A stretch of 64,000 nt of DNA, from contig NZ_JAOEFX010000003.1 of assembly GCF_025421775.1 (NCBI RefSeq), positions 558,001 to 622,000 of the forward strand, read 5' to 3'. Origin of the DNA: Paenarthrobacter aurescens (GTDB taxonomy: Bacteria > Actinomycetota > Actinomycetes > Actinomycetales > Micrococcaceae). Made by a program: the position numbers and the translations under genes. The notes beneath the pieces are model-generated. The model was not told the origin of the DNA, did no database searches, and saw only the letters and a list, made by a program, of their open reading frames with translations. This document shows positions 10,159 to 18,010 of the stretch, one piece after another (the first letter of the stretch is position 1; the number at the start of each line of letters is the position of its first letter).

Positions 10159-11031
10159 ATGGCACCGGGCATTTTTGGGGCAGATGTTGCCCAGCTAAGG
10201 TCATTGTCCAAAGTGATGGGGGCCTCGGGAAACTCCTTGTCCAGCCTGGAGCTCAATATCAACGGCATCGTCGCGTCCACTGCCTGGAAGGGTGCCGACG
10301 GCGAGCGTTTCCGCTCCGAATGGTCCGGGAAGATGCGGCCCATGCTGCACAAGGCCAGCGAATCGCTCCGTACCCAGGCGAAGTCGCTCCTTGCCCAGGC
10401 AGATGAGCAGGAACAGGCAAGCCAGGGTTCCGGCGGAACGTCGCAGGGTTCCGGTTCCGGGGCGGGGTCCGGACCAGGGACCACGCCGTTTTCGCCGGTG
10501 GTGGAGGCCAACGGCAACACCGGCTACCAAGGGCTGAACTTCGCCGCTTCCGGTGGGGGCTTCATCGCCGATGTCCTCCTCAACAAGATGGCCAAGGCAA
10601 ATCTCCTGGTACGCCAGCCGTGGAGCCTTCTTGGTGCCCAATTCGGACAGATGCCCGGAGTTGGGTACCTCAAAGGCACACAACTCCTGAACGGCCTCTC
10701 CATGGTGGGCCGCGCAGCGGGTGTCCTGAGCGTCATCGGGGGTGTGGCGCAGTTTGCTGATGGCTACATGCGCGGCGACGGCTACGCCATGGCCGACGGA
10801 GGTATCACCACTGTTCTGGCGGCCGGAAGCTTCGTGCCCGTCGTGGGACCCTTCTTTGCCGGTGCCAGCCTCGCATGGGCGGGAATGGGCCTCCTTGCGA
10901 AGGGGCTCGGCTACGGGTCCACCTCCGAAATGGTGGTCGACGGCGCCAAGGCCGTCGCCGGTGCCGTGGAGGATGGTGCCAAAGCTGTGGCCGATGGGGC
11001 GAAGAAGGTGTGGGGTTGGCTGGGCGGTTGA
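10159..11031 (+). CDS. WXG100-type protein with hydrophobic Gly/Ala-rich C-terminal domain (candidate type VII substrate)
   Basis: A 290-aa protein. Residues 1-95 look like a WXG100 helical hairpin, with W43-K44-G45 at the turn and regular hydrophobic spacing either side. Residues 90-115 are a Ser/Gly/Gln linker. Residues 150-250 contain two or three hydrophobic Gly-rich helices (for example VLSVIGGVAQF and FVPVVGPFFAGASLAWAGMG). The tail repeats DGAKAVA and ends WGWLGG. No signal peptide. The layout resembles WXG/LXG-fused effectors, here with a possible pore-forming end. It starts a three-gene operon. No EccC/EssC ATPase is in the window, so secretion is inference. Confidence 0.72.
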   Translation: MAPGIFGADVAQLRSLSKVMGASGNSLSSLELNINGIVASTAWKGADGERFRSEWSGKMRPMLHKASESLRTQAKSLLAQADEQEQASQGSGGTSQGSGSGAGSGPGTTPFSPVVEANGNTGYQGLNFAASGGGFIADVLLNKMAKANLLVRQPWSLLGAQFGQMPGVGYLKGTQLLNGLSMVGRAAGVLSVIGGVAQFADGYMRGDGYAMADGGITTVLAAGSFVPVVGPFFAGASLAWAGMGLLAKGLGYGSTSEMVVDGAKAVAGAVEDGAKAVADGAKKVWGWLGG

Positions 11032-11080
11032 CCCGATTTCCTGAGATAGCGTGGAACCAGCAAACCAACATGAGGACGGC

Positions 11081-11713
11081 ATGACAGAAACAGCAAACCT
11101 GGAAACCCTGCGGCTGACGGACCACGAGCTTCTGGCGCTGCTGGCCATGCGGCCAACCAGCGGCTCCGAGAAGACCCGTGAACTGTTCCGGCTGTCCGGG
11201 GTCGCGGACAAAGACGTGCTGGAGCAGGCCGGGATCACCACTTTGCTGGTGCGTGGCCTGGCAGAAGTCGATGGTGAGGACATTGTCCCCGTTGACAGGG
11301 GTGCCATAGTGGCCGCTGTCGTTTCCAGTGCGGATGAATGGTTGGAAATGGCCTTGGTCACTCCCAACAGCGACCATGTGCTGTTTACCGCCGGCTCGGA
11401 CCAGGGGTCCGTTCTCCTCAACCTCAGCCGCTACGGTGTCCACGAGGTTCAGCCGATTGATTCACGCTCTGGAATGCTGCCCCTCGGAATCGAGATTGCC
11501 CGCCACTACCTGGTGGATGGTCCGGACGGGCTGCCCGCCGCGGCCATGATCAAGCACCACCGGGCTGAGGGGTCGCCGCTCACGGCCCACCTCAAAGCGG
11601 GTGCCGACGGTAGCTGGACTCTTGCCACCGGGGACGAAGACAACCCGCCCCACCGTCCAGTCCCGGCAGGCGAGGCTTTCGGCGAATTCGCGGCGGCCCT
11701 GACCTTCGCATGA
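11081..11713 (+). CDS. 210-aa protein of unknown function, partner of the WXG100 protein
   Basis: Soluble, acidic, without signal peptide or membrane helices. It starts with a helical LTDHELLALLAM, has LLVRGLAEVDG near residue 60, then an alpha/beta region (SSADEWLEMALV, VLFTAGSDQGSVLLNLSRYGVHEVQPID). This order loosely recalls EspG-like ESX chaperones, but the similarity is too weak to assert. The start is ATG 11081, shortly after GAGGA; an in-frame GTG at 11051 is possible. It lies 49 bp after the WXG100 gene and its stop overlaps the next start (ATGA), so the three products probably act together, for instance as effector, chaperone and membrane partner. Confidence 0.7.
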   Translation: MTETANLETLRLTDHELLALLAMRPTSGSEKTRELFRLSGVADKDVLEQAGITTLLVRGLAEVDGEDIVPVDRGAIVAAVVSSADEWLEMALVTPNSDHVLFTAGSDQGSVLLNLSRYGVHEVQPIDSRSGMLPLGIEIARHYLVDGPDGLPAAAMIKHHRAEGSPLTAHLKAGADGSWTLATGDEDNPPHRPVPAGEAFGEFAAALTFA

Positions 11714-12351
11714 GCCAGCAGTTCCCCTCACCTGGACAAGGGCCACAGCAGGTCCCCCTGGACTATTGGATCTCTACCGGCCGGATGGTCCCGGACGCCG
11801 TACCCTCCGTTTTGAGGGATATGGCGTGGAACAGAGGCCAATTTCTGGGACTCGCCGTGGCGTGCCTCGGTACAGCCGTCAGCCTGCTGGGCGCCGCGCT
11901 GCTGGTTCTGGTGCTTGGGGGCAGCCCCGGTGCGGTGATTTCCTTCGCTGTTGTGGGTGTGGCACTGTTCTGCGTCGCTGCCGGACTTCGTGCCAGGCTT
12001 CAAGGAGTCCCCAAGGTTCGACCAGTGATGGCGTCCCGCGCGCCTGGCAAATTCTCTTCCGGCGTGGGGCTGGCGGTATTCCTGTCGGCCATTTTGGGCG
12101 TGGGCCTCTTCCCCGTGGTAAACCCACTGCTTCACGAGGGGGCAGGGCAGGCGCTGGGATTCGTTGCGGCCTACGCCCTCCTGCTGCTGGCAACGGGCTG
12201 CCTGTTTGCCGCGCCCGCCTACTTTTCGGAGCATGCCCGCGAGCATTTTCGGCGTCGCATAGTTTCGGATCCGGAACTTCGCCGTGAGCTCGAAGCAATG
12301 TCCCTCTCCTGGGACGATCCACAGGGAAACAAGCAGTTCGGGCCACTCTGA
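11710..12351 (+). CDS. Four-helix membrane protein, paralogue B of the PLDYW...GPL family
   Basis: 213 aa, same plan as the protein at 7988-8638: N-terminal PLDYWIS, two pairs of hydrophobic helices (about residues 45-95 and 115-168), a basic EHFRRR segment, DPELRRELE, and a C-terminus SWDDPQGNKQFGPL. It overlaps the upstream 210-aa gene by ATGA. Helix pairs and short cytoplasmic ends would fit an immunity protein or membrane anchor for the WXG100 protein, but this is inferred from context. No named family recognised. Confidence 0.8.
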   Translation: MSQQFPSPGQGPQQVPLDYWISTGRMVPDAVPSVLRDMAWNRGQFLGLAVACLGTAVSLLGAALLVLVLGGSPGAVISFAVVGVALFCVAAGLRARLQGVPKVRPVMASRAPGKFSSGVGLAVFLSAILGVGLFPVVNPLLHEGAGQALGFVAAYALLLLATGCLFAAPAYFSEHAREHFRRRIVSDPELRRELEAMSLSWDDPQGNKQFGPL

Positions 12352-12426
12352 CCTGTGCCCTGCCCAAGGCGGCAGCCAGCAAGTAGGGTAGGGGACTACC
12401 AGCTGTTGCGTTTGAGGAGGGGTCCG

Positions 12427-14181
12427 ATGAGCAATGTCGCAGGCGGTCCACAGGCGAGTTCCCCGGGAGCACTCAGCCCGGAAGCCCGTGCCGCATCGAT
12501 CGAAGTCCTGAAAGCCACTGCGGAGGCCGGTAAGGAGCTCGACATCCTGATTGTCGGCGGAGGTGTGGTGGGAGCCGGCGCAGCCCTCGATGCAGTCACC
12601 CGCGGCCTCACTGTGGGGATTGTGGAGGCCAGGGACTGGGCCTCCGGGACATCGTCCCGTTCCTCCAAACTCATCCACGGTGGCCTTCGCTACCTCGAGA
12701 TGCTCGATTTCGGCCTGGTCCAGGAAGCACTGCAGGAACGTGGACTGCTGATCCAGCAGATCGCCCCCCACTTGGTGCGCCCGGTGCCCTTCCTGTACCC
12801 GCTGACCCGCAGGATCTGGGAGCGGCCGTACGTCGGTGCGGGCATCATGCTCTACGACACGCTGGGCCTGACGTCGGGGCACAGCCGCGGCGTGCCCATG
12901 CACAAGCACCTCTTCAGGCGTGGAACCTTGCGCGCAGCCCCCAGCTTGAAAGACGACGCCTTTGTTGGGTCCATCCGCTATTACGATGCGCAGGTCGACG
13001 ACGCCCGCCTGGTGGTCAACGTTGTCAGGACAGCTGCCCACTACGGCGCCCATGCCGCCAACCGGCTTCGGGTGGTGGACTTCCTTCGCGAGGGCGAACG
13101 TGTAGTGGGAGCCAAGCTCGAAAACCAGGAGGACGGCAGCGTCTTCGAAGTCCGGGCCAAGCAAGTGGTCAACGCCACTGGAGTGTGGACAGACGAAACA
13201 CAGGCCATGGTCACGGACCGGGGCCAGCTCAAGGTCCGTGCTTCCAAGGGCATCCACCTGGTGGTGCCGCGGGACCGTTTCCAGTCCACCGTGGGCCTGA
13301 TTCTTCGCACGGAAAAGTCAGTGCTCTTTGTGATTCCGTGGGGTCGGCACTGGATCATTGGCACCACAGACACCGACTGGACGTTGGACAAAGCGCATCC
13401 TGCGGCCTCCAGCAAGGACATCGACTACGTCCTGGAACACGTCAACAAGGTCCTTAAGCGCCCGCTGACCAGGGAGGACGTAGAAGGGGTTTATGCCGGT
13501 CTTCGGCCTTTGCTGGCCGGAGAGAATGACTCCACAGCCAAGCTCTCGCGTGAGCACGTCGTCGCGCATCCGGTTCCGGGGCTCGTGGTGGTGGCAGGCG
13601 GCAAATACACCACGTACCGGGTCATGGCCAAGGATGCTGTGGATGAGGCCACCAGGGCCATGGATGAACGTGTCCCGTCCAGCTGTACCGACACCATCCC
13701 CTTGCTCGGAGCAGAGGGGTTCAAGGCCGCCTGGAACCGTAGGTCTCGTTCCGCGGAGGAAGCCGGCGTGCACGTCGCCCGGGTCGAGCACCTTCTAAAC
13801 CGCTATGGCTCCATGACTCCCGAAGTGCTGGAGTTGATCTCCAACCGTCCCGAGCTGGGCGAACCCCTGCCTGGCGCCGATGACTATTTGGCGGCAGAGG
13901 TCGTGTATGCGACAACCCACGAAGGAGCGCGGCATGTTCACGACGTTTTGACGCGGCGAACACGGATCTCGATCGAATCGTGGGACCGGGGGGTGTCTGC
14001 ACTCCCGGTAGTAGCTAAGCTGATGGGAGAAATCCTTGGCTGGAGCGAAAATCAGCGCGAAAGCGAAATCAAGCACTACCTTGCACGCGTGGAAGCGGAA
14101 CGGCTCAGTCAGCAGCAGCCCGACGACGAGTCGGCTGATGCTGCGCGCATGGGAGTGGATGACATCGTTCCCCTTCGCTGA
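12427..14181 (+). CDS. glpD: FAD-dependent glycerol-3-phosphate dehydrogenase
   Basis: Oxidises sn-glycerol 3-phosphate to dihydroxyacetone phosphate at the membrane and feeds electrons to the quinone pool. 584 aa. The FAD-binding Rossmann motif is DILIVGGGVVGAGAALDAV (about residues 38-56), followed by the family signature SSRSSKLIHGGLRYLE, then the DAO domain and a C-terminal helical cap. The start is ATG 12427 with GAGGAGG six nt upstream; the frame is open to 12355 but without FAD-binding features. No glpF or glpK nearby. A PTS EIIA gene follows after 47 bp and may be co-transcribed. Confidence 0.95.
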   Translation: MSNVAGGPQASSPGALSPEARAASIEVLKATAEAGKELDILIVGGGVVGAGAALDAVTRGLTVGIVEARDWASGTSSRSSKLIHGGLRYLEMLDFGLVQEALQERGLLIQQIAPHLVRPVPFLYPLTRRIWERPYVGAGIMLYDTLGLTSGHSRGVPMHKHLFRRGTLRAAPSLKDDAFVGSIRYYDAQVDDARLVVNVVRTAAHYGAHAANRLRVVDFLREGERVVGAKLENQEDGSVFEVRAKQVVNATGVWTDETQAMVTDRGQLKVRASKGIHLVVPRDRFQSTVGLILRTEKSVLFVIPWGRHWIIGTTDTDWTLDKAHPAASSKDIDYVLEHVNKVLKRPLTREDVEGVYAGLRPLLAGENDSTAKLSREHVVAHPVPGLVVVAGGKYTTYRVMAKDAVDEATRAMDERVPSSCTDTIPLLGAEGFKAAWNRRSRSAEEAGVHVARVEHLLNRYGSMTPEVLELISNRPELGEPLPGADDYLAAEVVYATTHEGARHVHDVLTRRTRISIESWDRGVSALPVVAKLMGEILGWSENQRESEIKHYLARVEAERLSQQQPDDESADAARMGVDDIVPLR

Positions 14182-14228
14182 CCAGTACACGGAAATGCGG
14201 CCGGAAGGCCAACTGGAGGGAACACGAC

Positions 14229-14717
14229 TTGGCTGAACCACTTGACCGGTACGACGCGGAACTGACCACCCCGGACACCGTCATCCTGGAACTCGTCGCA
14301 GAGGACAAGATAGACGCCGCTGCCCAACTGGCCCACAAGCTGCACGAGGCCGGCAGGATTACCAATCTTGAGGGCTTCCTGGAGCAGGTACACTCACGGG
14401 AGCACCAGCTCGCCACCGGGCTGCCCGGCGGCATCGGACTTCCGCATGCGCGCAGCGAATTCGTGGACAGGATCTCCATCGCAGTGGGAGTGACCAAATT
14501 CGGTCACGCTTTGGACTTCGGGGCAACTGACGGGCCGGCCACCCTGATCCTGCTCATCGCCACGCCCGCCAGTTCCTTCTCCGACCACCTCGAGGTTCTT
14601 GCCACGCTGGCCCGCTCACTCTCCAAGGAGTCCTTCAGGGAGTCCCTCCGGCGGGCCCACGATCCCGAGGTTATCTCCGAGCTCATTAACTCAAGCCTGG
14701 TGTTCTTCGACCACTGA
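14229..14717 (+). CDS. PTS EIIA component, fructose/mannitol type
   Basis: 162-aa EIIA of the PF00359 type, carrying phosphate from HPr on His73 in the motif GIGLPHARS. The hydrophobic core LILLIATPASSFSDHLEVLATLAR is typical. The TTG start is supported by GGAGGG eight nt upstream. There is no EIIB, EIIC or HPr in the window, so it may serve a transporter encoded elsewhere or act as a regulatory EIIA. Its position right after glpD suggests shared expression with glycerol phosphate metabolism. Confidence 0.88.
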   Translation: MAEPLDRYDAELTTPDTVILELVAEDKIDAAAQLAHKLHEAGRITNLEGFLEQVHSREHQLATGLPGGIGLPHARSEFVDRISIAVGVTKFGHALDFGATDGPATLILLIATPASSFSDHLEVLATLARSLSKESFRESLRRAHDPEVISELINSSLVFFDH

Positions 14718-14772
14718 CAGTGATCGAAGCCGCCCATACGGCCTCGTTTCGTTGTTCTACAGCCGGACGAAG

Positions 14773-14778
14773 TACGGT
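14773..14778 (+). promoter_or_regulatory. Leaderless-type -10 box of the SURF1 gene
   Basis: TACGGT, six nt before GTG 14785. Confidence 0.5.
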
Positions 14779-14784
14779 TAAGGG

Positions 14785-15651
14785 GTGTTGAAAACCGCGT
14801 TGAAACCCCGCTGGATCGCAGGACTGGTCTTTGCGCTTCTGCTGTCCGGGGTGTTTGTGCTGCTCAGCCAATGGCAGCTCAGCCGGTCCGCCCAGCACGA
14901 GCCACCTCCGCCGTCCAGCATCGAAGAAGTGAAACCGCTGGTGGACGTCCTTAAACCTGGCCAGTTCTTCCCGGGTTCGGTCTCGGACCAGATGGTCACC
15001 GCCACAGGAACGTACGACCCCAGCAAGCAGGTCCTGGTCGAGGGCCGCCTGTACAACAACCAAAAGGGCTTCTGGATCGTCTCTGCCTTTGCCGTCAACA
15101 GCGCCCCGACGCTGAGCGGTGTCGGCGCTTCTCCCCAGACGTGGATTCCGGTCGCCCGGGGCTGGGTGGCTGACGCCGCCCAAGCCGGCCCCCCGCCGTC
15201 GGGAACCATCATCCTGACCGGTCGCCTCATTCCTTCCGAAGCGCCCGTTCCAAACGTCGACGCCGGTCCGGGCCGTGCGTCTGCGGTCTCCTCTGCGGAG
15301 CTCATCAACAAGTGGGAAGTTTCCAGCTACCCGGGCTTCATCGCTGCGACATCGGAAGTTTCAGGCGGCGTGCCAATTCCGCTCGGCGAAAACGTCAGGG
15401 CCCTGAACATCCCGCCGCAGCCACCTGCAGAGCAGGTCAATTGGCTCAATCTCTTCTACGCGGTTGAATGGGTTGTCTTCGCGGGCTTCTCGATCTTCAT
15501 CTGGTGGCGGCTGGTGAAGGACGATTACCGACGGGATCTCGAAGAGGATGAGTTCGAGGATGACGACTTCGAGGATGTCGACGAGCCGGCCCATGACGAA
15601 GCCACCCCAGAAAAAACCAGCCCAGAGCCAGAACATAAGGTGCAGCAATGA
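14785..15651 (+). CDS. SURF1-family cytochrome oxidase biogenesis protein
   Basis: 288 aa with the SURF1 layout: an N-terminal membrane helix (about residues 10-28) followed by WQLSR, a large extracytoplasmic domain with EGRLYNNQKGFWIVSAF and WIPVARGWV, and a second helix near residues 215-240 (WLNLFYAVEWVVFAGFSIFIW). The cytoplasmic tail is very acidic. SURF1 proteins help insert haem into the cytochrome aa3 oxidase. GTG start with TACGGT six nt upstream and no ribosome site, so probably leaderless. Coupled to the next gene by ATGA. Confidence 0.9.
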   Translation: MLKTALKPRWIAGLVFALLLSGVFVLLSQWQLSRSAQHEPPPPSSIEEVKPLVDVLKPGQFFPGSVSDQMVTATGTYDPSKQVLVEGRLYNNQKGFWIVSAFAVNSAPTLSGVGASPQTWIPVARGWVADAAQAGPPPSGTIILTGRLIPSEAPVPNVDAGPGRASAVSSAELINKWEVSSYPGFIAATSEVSGGVPIPLGENVRALNIPPQPPAEQVNWLNLFYAVEWVVFAGFSIFIWWRLVKDDYRRDLEEDEFEDDDFEDVDEPAHDEATPEKTSPEPEHKVQQ

Positions 15652-16148
15652 TTGAGCCAAAACCGGCCATCCAGCCCGAGCAATCCGGATCCAAGCCCAA
15701 GAAGCGCCGGTTCGGCGGAACGGAAGCCCAGATCCGTTCGGCGTTGAAGTTCTACAAGGTCATGGCATATCTCACAGGCGCCATGCTGCTCCTCCTTTGC
15801 GCCGAATTGATCGCGCGCTACGGCTTTGGCGTCTCGCTCTTCGCCGGCGGTACCAATGCGGTTACCGGGCAACCCTTCGGCTTCGGTTTCGCTGAGTCCG
15901 AGCCCAAGGGCGTGATCGGCGGGTTCAACATCTCCACGTCGGTGCTGATCGTGCACGGGTGGATGTACGTGGTGTACCTGGTCTCCAACTTCCGTTTGTG
16001 GTCCCTCATGCGCTGGCCTTTCTCCAAAATGGTCCTCCTGGCGCTGGGCGGCGTCATCCCGCTGCTGTCGTTCATTGTTGAGAAGAAATTCCATGCGCAG
16101 GTCGAAGCGGAACTTGCTGCCAACCCGCAGGCGTCCAAGCGTTACTAG
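15648..16148 (+). CDS. DUF3817-family integral membrane protein
   Basis: 166 aa. A basic N-terminal tail, then three hydrophobic helices (AYLTGAMLLLLCAEL; STSVLIVHGWMYVVYLVSNF; MVLLALGGVIPLLSFIVEKKF), as in DUF3817 proteins often found beside SURF1 or respiratory genes in Actinobacteria. Start ATG 15648 overlaps the SURF1 stop. Function unknown; the context suggests a role in the membrane or in respiratory complex assembly. Confidence 0.82.
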   Translation: MIEPKPAIQPEQSGSKPKKRRFGGTEAQIRSALKFYKVMAYLTGAMLLLLCAELIARYGFGVSLFAGGTNAVTGQPFGFGFAESEPKGVIGGFNISTSVLIVHGWMYVVYLVSNFRLWSLMRWPFSKMVLLALGGVIPLLSFIVEKKFHAQVEAELAANPQASKRY

Positions 16149-16243
16149 GACCTGACGGCATCCCAGTGTGAGATGCCTAACTGCAGGGCCTGTTTTGGCC
16201 CTCGGCCGTCCTTGTCAACGTGCACCGGGGCGGCCCGGCAAAG

Positions 16244-16249
16244 TAGTCT
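16244..16249 (+). promoter_or_regulatory. Leaderless-type -10 box of guaA
   Basis: TAGTCT, six nt before GTG 16256, with no ribosome site between. Confidence 0.55.
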
Positions 16250-16255
16250 TGTCTG

Positions 16256-17845
16256 GTGACTACTCCCACCGCACCCCAAACTTCCCAGAAGCCGGTGCTG
16301 GTTGTTGACTACGGTGCCCAGTACGCGCAGCTGATTGCCCGCCGCGTCCGCGAAGCGAATGTGTATTCGGAAATTGTTCCGCATACCTTCACCACCGAGC
16401 AGCTTCTGGCCAAGAACCCGGCAGCCATCATTCTCTCCGGAGGGCCCTCCAGCGTGTACGCAGAGGGAGCCCCGTTCGTGGGCGCCGACCTCTTCGAAGC
16501 CGGTGTACCCGTCTTTGGCATCTGCTACGGATTCCAGGCCATGGCGAATGCCCTGGGCGGCAAGGTGGCCCAGACCGGTCTGCGGGAATACGGTGCCACC
16601 GAAGCGCTCCTAGTGGGTGACGCGCGCTCCATCCTCGACGGTGTCCCCACGTCCCAGAACACCTGGATGAGCCACGGCGACTCCGTTCACGAGGCCCCCG
16701 AGGGCTTTGAAGTGCTGGCGACTACGGCGGGAGCCCCGGTAGCTGCCTTCGCCAACGATGAGAAGCGCCTTTACGGAGTGCAGTGGCACCCGGAAGTGAA
16801 GCACTCTGTCCTTGGACAGCACGTCCTGGAGAACTTCCTGTTCAAGGGTGCGGGCCTGAGCCCCAACTGGACCACGGGCAACATCCTCGAAGAGCAGGTG
16901 GATCGTATCCGCCGGCAGATCGGGGACTCCAAGGTCATCTGCGGCCTCTCCGGTGGTGTCGACTCCGCAGTAGCTGCCGCTTTGGTCCAGCGCGCCGTTG
17001 GCGACCAGCTGACGTGTGTCTTCGTTGACCATGGCCTCCTGCGTGAAGGCGAAGCCGAGCAGGTTGAGCGCGACTTCGTGGCGGCCACGGGAGTGAACCT
17101 CTACGTCGCCAACGAGCAGGAACGCTTCCTGTCGGCCCTGGCAGGCGTCAGCGACCCCGAGACCAAGCGCAAGATCATTGGCCGCGAATTCATTCGCGCC
17201 TTCGAGGAAGCGGAGCGGGCCATCATCGCCGAGGCCGCTGCCGAGGGCGAGAAGATCAAGTTCCTGGTTCAAGGAACCCTGTACCCGGACGTCGTCGAAT
17301 CCGGCGGTGGCGAAGGTGCTGCAAACATCAAGAGCCACCACAACGTGGGCGGTCTTCCCGAGGATCTGCAGTTCGAGCTCGTTGAGCCGCTCCGCGCATT
17401 GTTCAAGGACGAGGTCCGTGCGGTCGGTGCCCAGCTTGGCCTCCCGCAGGAAATCGTTGGCCGCCAGCCCTTCCCGGGTCCCGGCCTGGGTATCCGTATC
17501 GTTGGTGAAGTCACCAAGGAGCGCCTGGACCTGCTGCGCAAGGCTGATGCCATTGCCCGTGCAGAACTCACGGCTGCAGGCTTGGACAACGACGTCTGGC
17601 AGATGCCGGTAGTCCTCCTGGCCGATGTCCGCAGCGTTGGCGTCCAGGGTGACGGCCGGACCTACGGCCACCCGATCGTGCTGCGTCCGGTGTCTTCCGA
17701 AGACGCCATGACGGCGGACTGGTCGCGGTTGCCCTATGACCTCCTTGCCCGGATCTCCAACCGCATTACCAATGAGGTTGATGGAGTAAACCGAGTGGTG
17801 CTGGACGTGACCAGCAAGCCACCGGGAACCATCGAGTGGGAATAG
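16256..17845 (+). CDS. guaA: GMP synthase (glutamine-hydrolysing)
   Basis: Converts XMP to GMP with ATP and glutamine, the step after guaB. 529 aa. The N-terminal class I amidotransferase has the nucleophile in [11 protein letters not shown] and the His-Glu pair in QWHPEV. The ATP pyrophosphatase has the P-loop [14 protein letters not shown]. The C-terminal dimerisation domain contains [12 protein letters not shown] and ends [13 protein letters not shown] start fixed by the -10 box six nt upstream. Followed by an intrinsic terminator. Confidence 0.97.
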   Translation: MTTPTAPQTSQKPVLVVDYGAQYAQLIARRVREANVYSEIVPHTFTTEQLLAKNPAAIILSGGPSSVYAEGAPFVGADLFEAGVPVFGICYGFQAMANALGGKVAQTGLREYGATEALLVGDARSILDGVPTSQNTWMSHGDSVHEAPEGFEVLATTAGAPVAAFANDEKRLYGVQWHPEVKHSVLGQHVLENFLFKGAGLSPNWTTGNILEEQVDRIRRQIGDSKVICGLSGGVDSAVAAALVQRAVGDQLTCVFVDHGLLREGEAEQVERDFVAATGVNLYVANEQERFLSALAGVSDPETKRKIIGREFIRAFEEAERAIIAEAAAEGEKIKFLVQGTLYPDVVESGGGEGAANIKSHHNVGGLPEDLQFELVEPLRALFKDEVRAVGAQLGLPQEIVGRQPFPGPGLGIRIVGEVTKERLDLLRKADAIARAELTAAGLDNDVWQMPVVLLADVRSVGVQGDGRTYGHPIVLRPVSSEDAMTADWSRLPYDLLARISNRITNEVDGVNRVVLDVTSKPPGTIEWE

Positions 17846-17851
17846 CATTCC

Positions 17852-17891
17852 AAGTGGCCGGCTTCCTCTGGGAGGCCGGCCACTTTGCTTG
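17852..17891 (+). terminator. Intrinsic terminator of guaA
   Basis: AAGTGGCCGGC (17852-17862) pairs perfectly with GCCGGCCACTT (17875-17885), followed by TGCTTG. Confidence 0.8.
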
Positions 17892-17997
17892 CACCCTGAG
17901 AGCATTCCTGGCCCGGGAAATCAGCAGGCACCTGTGAAATGACGGCGAATTTCGCGTCGGAACAGCGTTGCGGAGCGGGCTGGAAGGGTATTCCCGC

Positions 17998-18003
17998 TAC
18001 CCT
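17998..18003 (+). promoter_or_regulatory. Leaderless-type -10 box of the helicase-like gene
   Basis: TACCCT, seven nt before ATG 18011. It favours this start over the upstream in-frame ATG at 17939. Confidence 0.5.
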
Positions 18004-18010
18004 CGAAGGT

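Noticed and set aside
11081..11713. Firm EspG-family assignment for the 210-aa protein
   Set aside because: Only the general order of secondary structure and the context fit. I see no diagnostic EspG motif, so I left it as unknown.
16212..16243. -35 elements (TTGTCA, TTGTCG, TTGCGG) 24-26 bp upstream of leaderless -10 boxes at guaA, guaB3 and the helicase-like gene
   Set aside because: The spacing is too long for sigma70-type promoters and the pattern does not hold for the other leaderless genes, so I treat it as chance.
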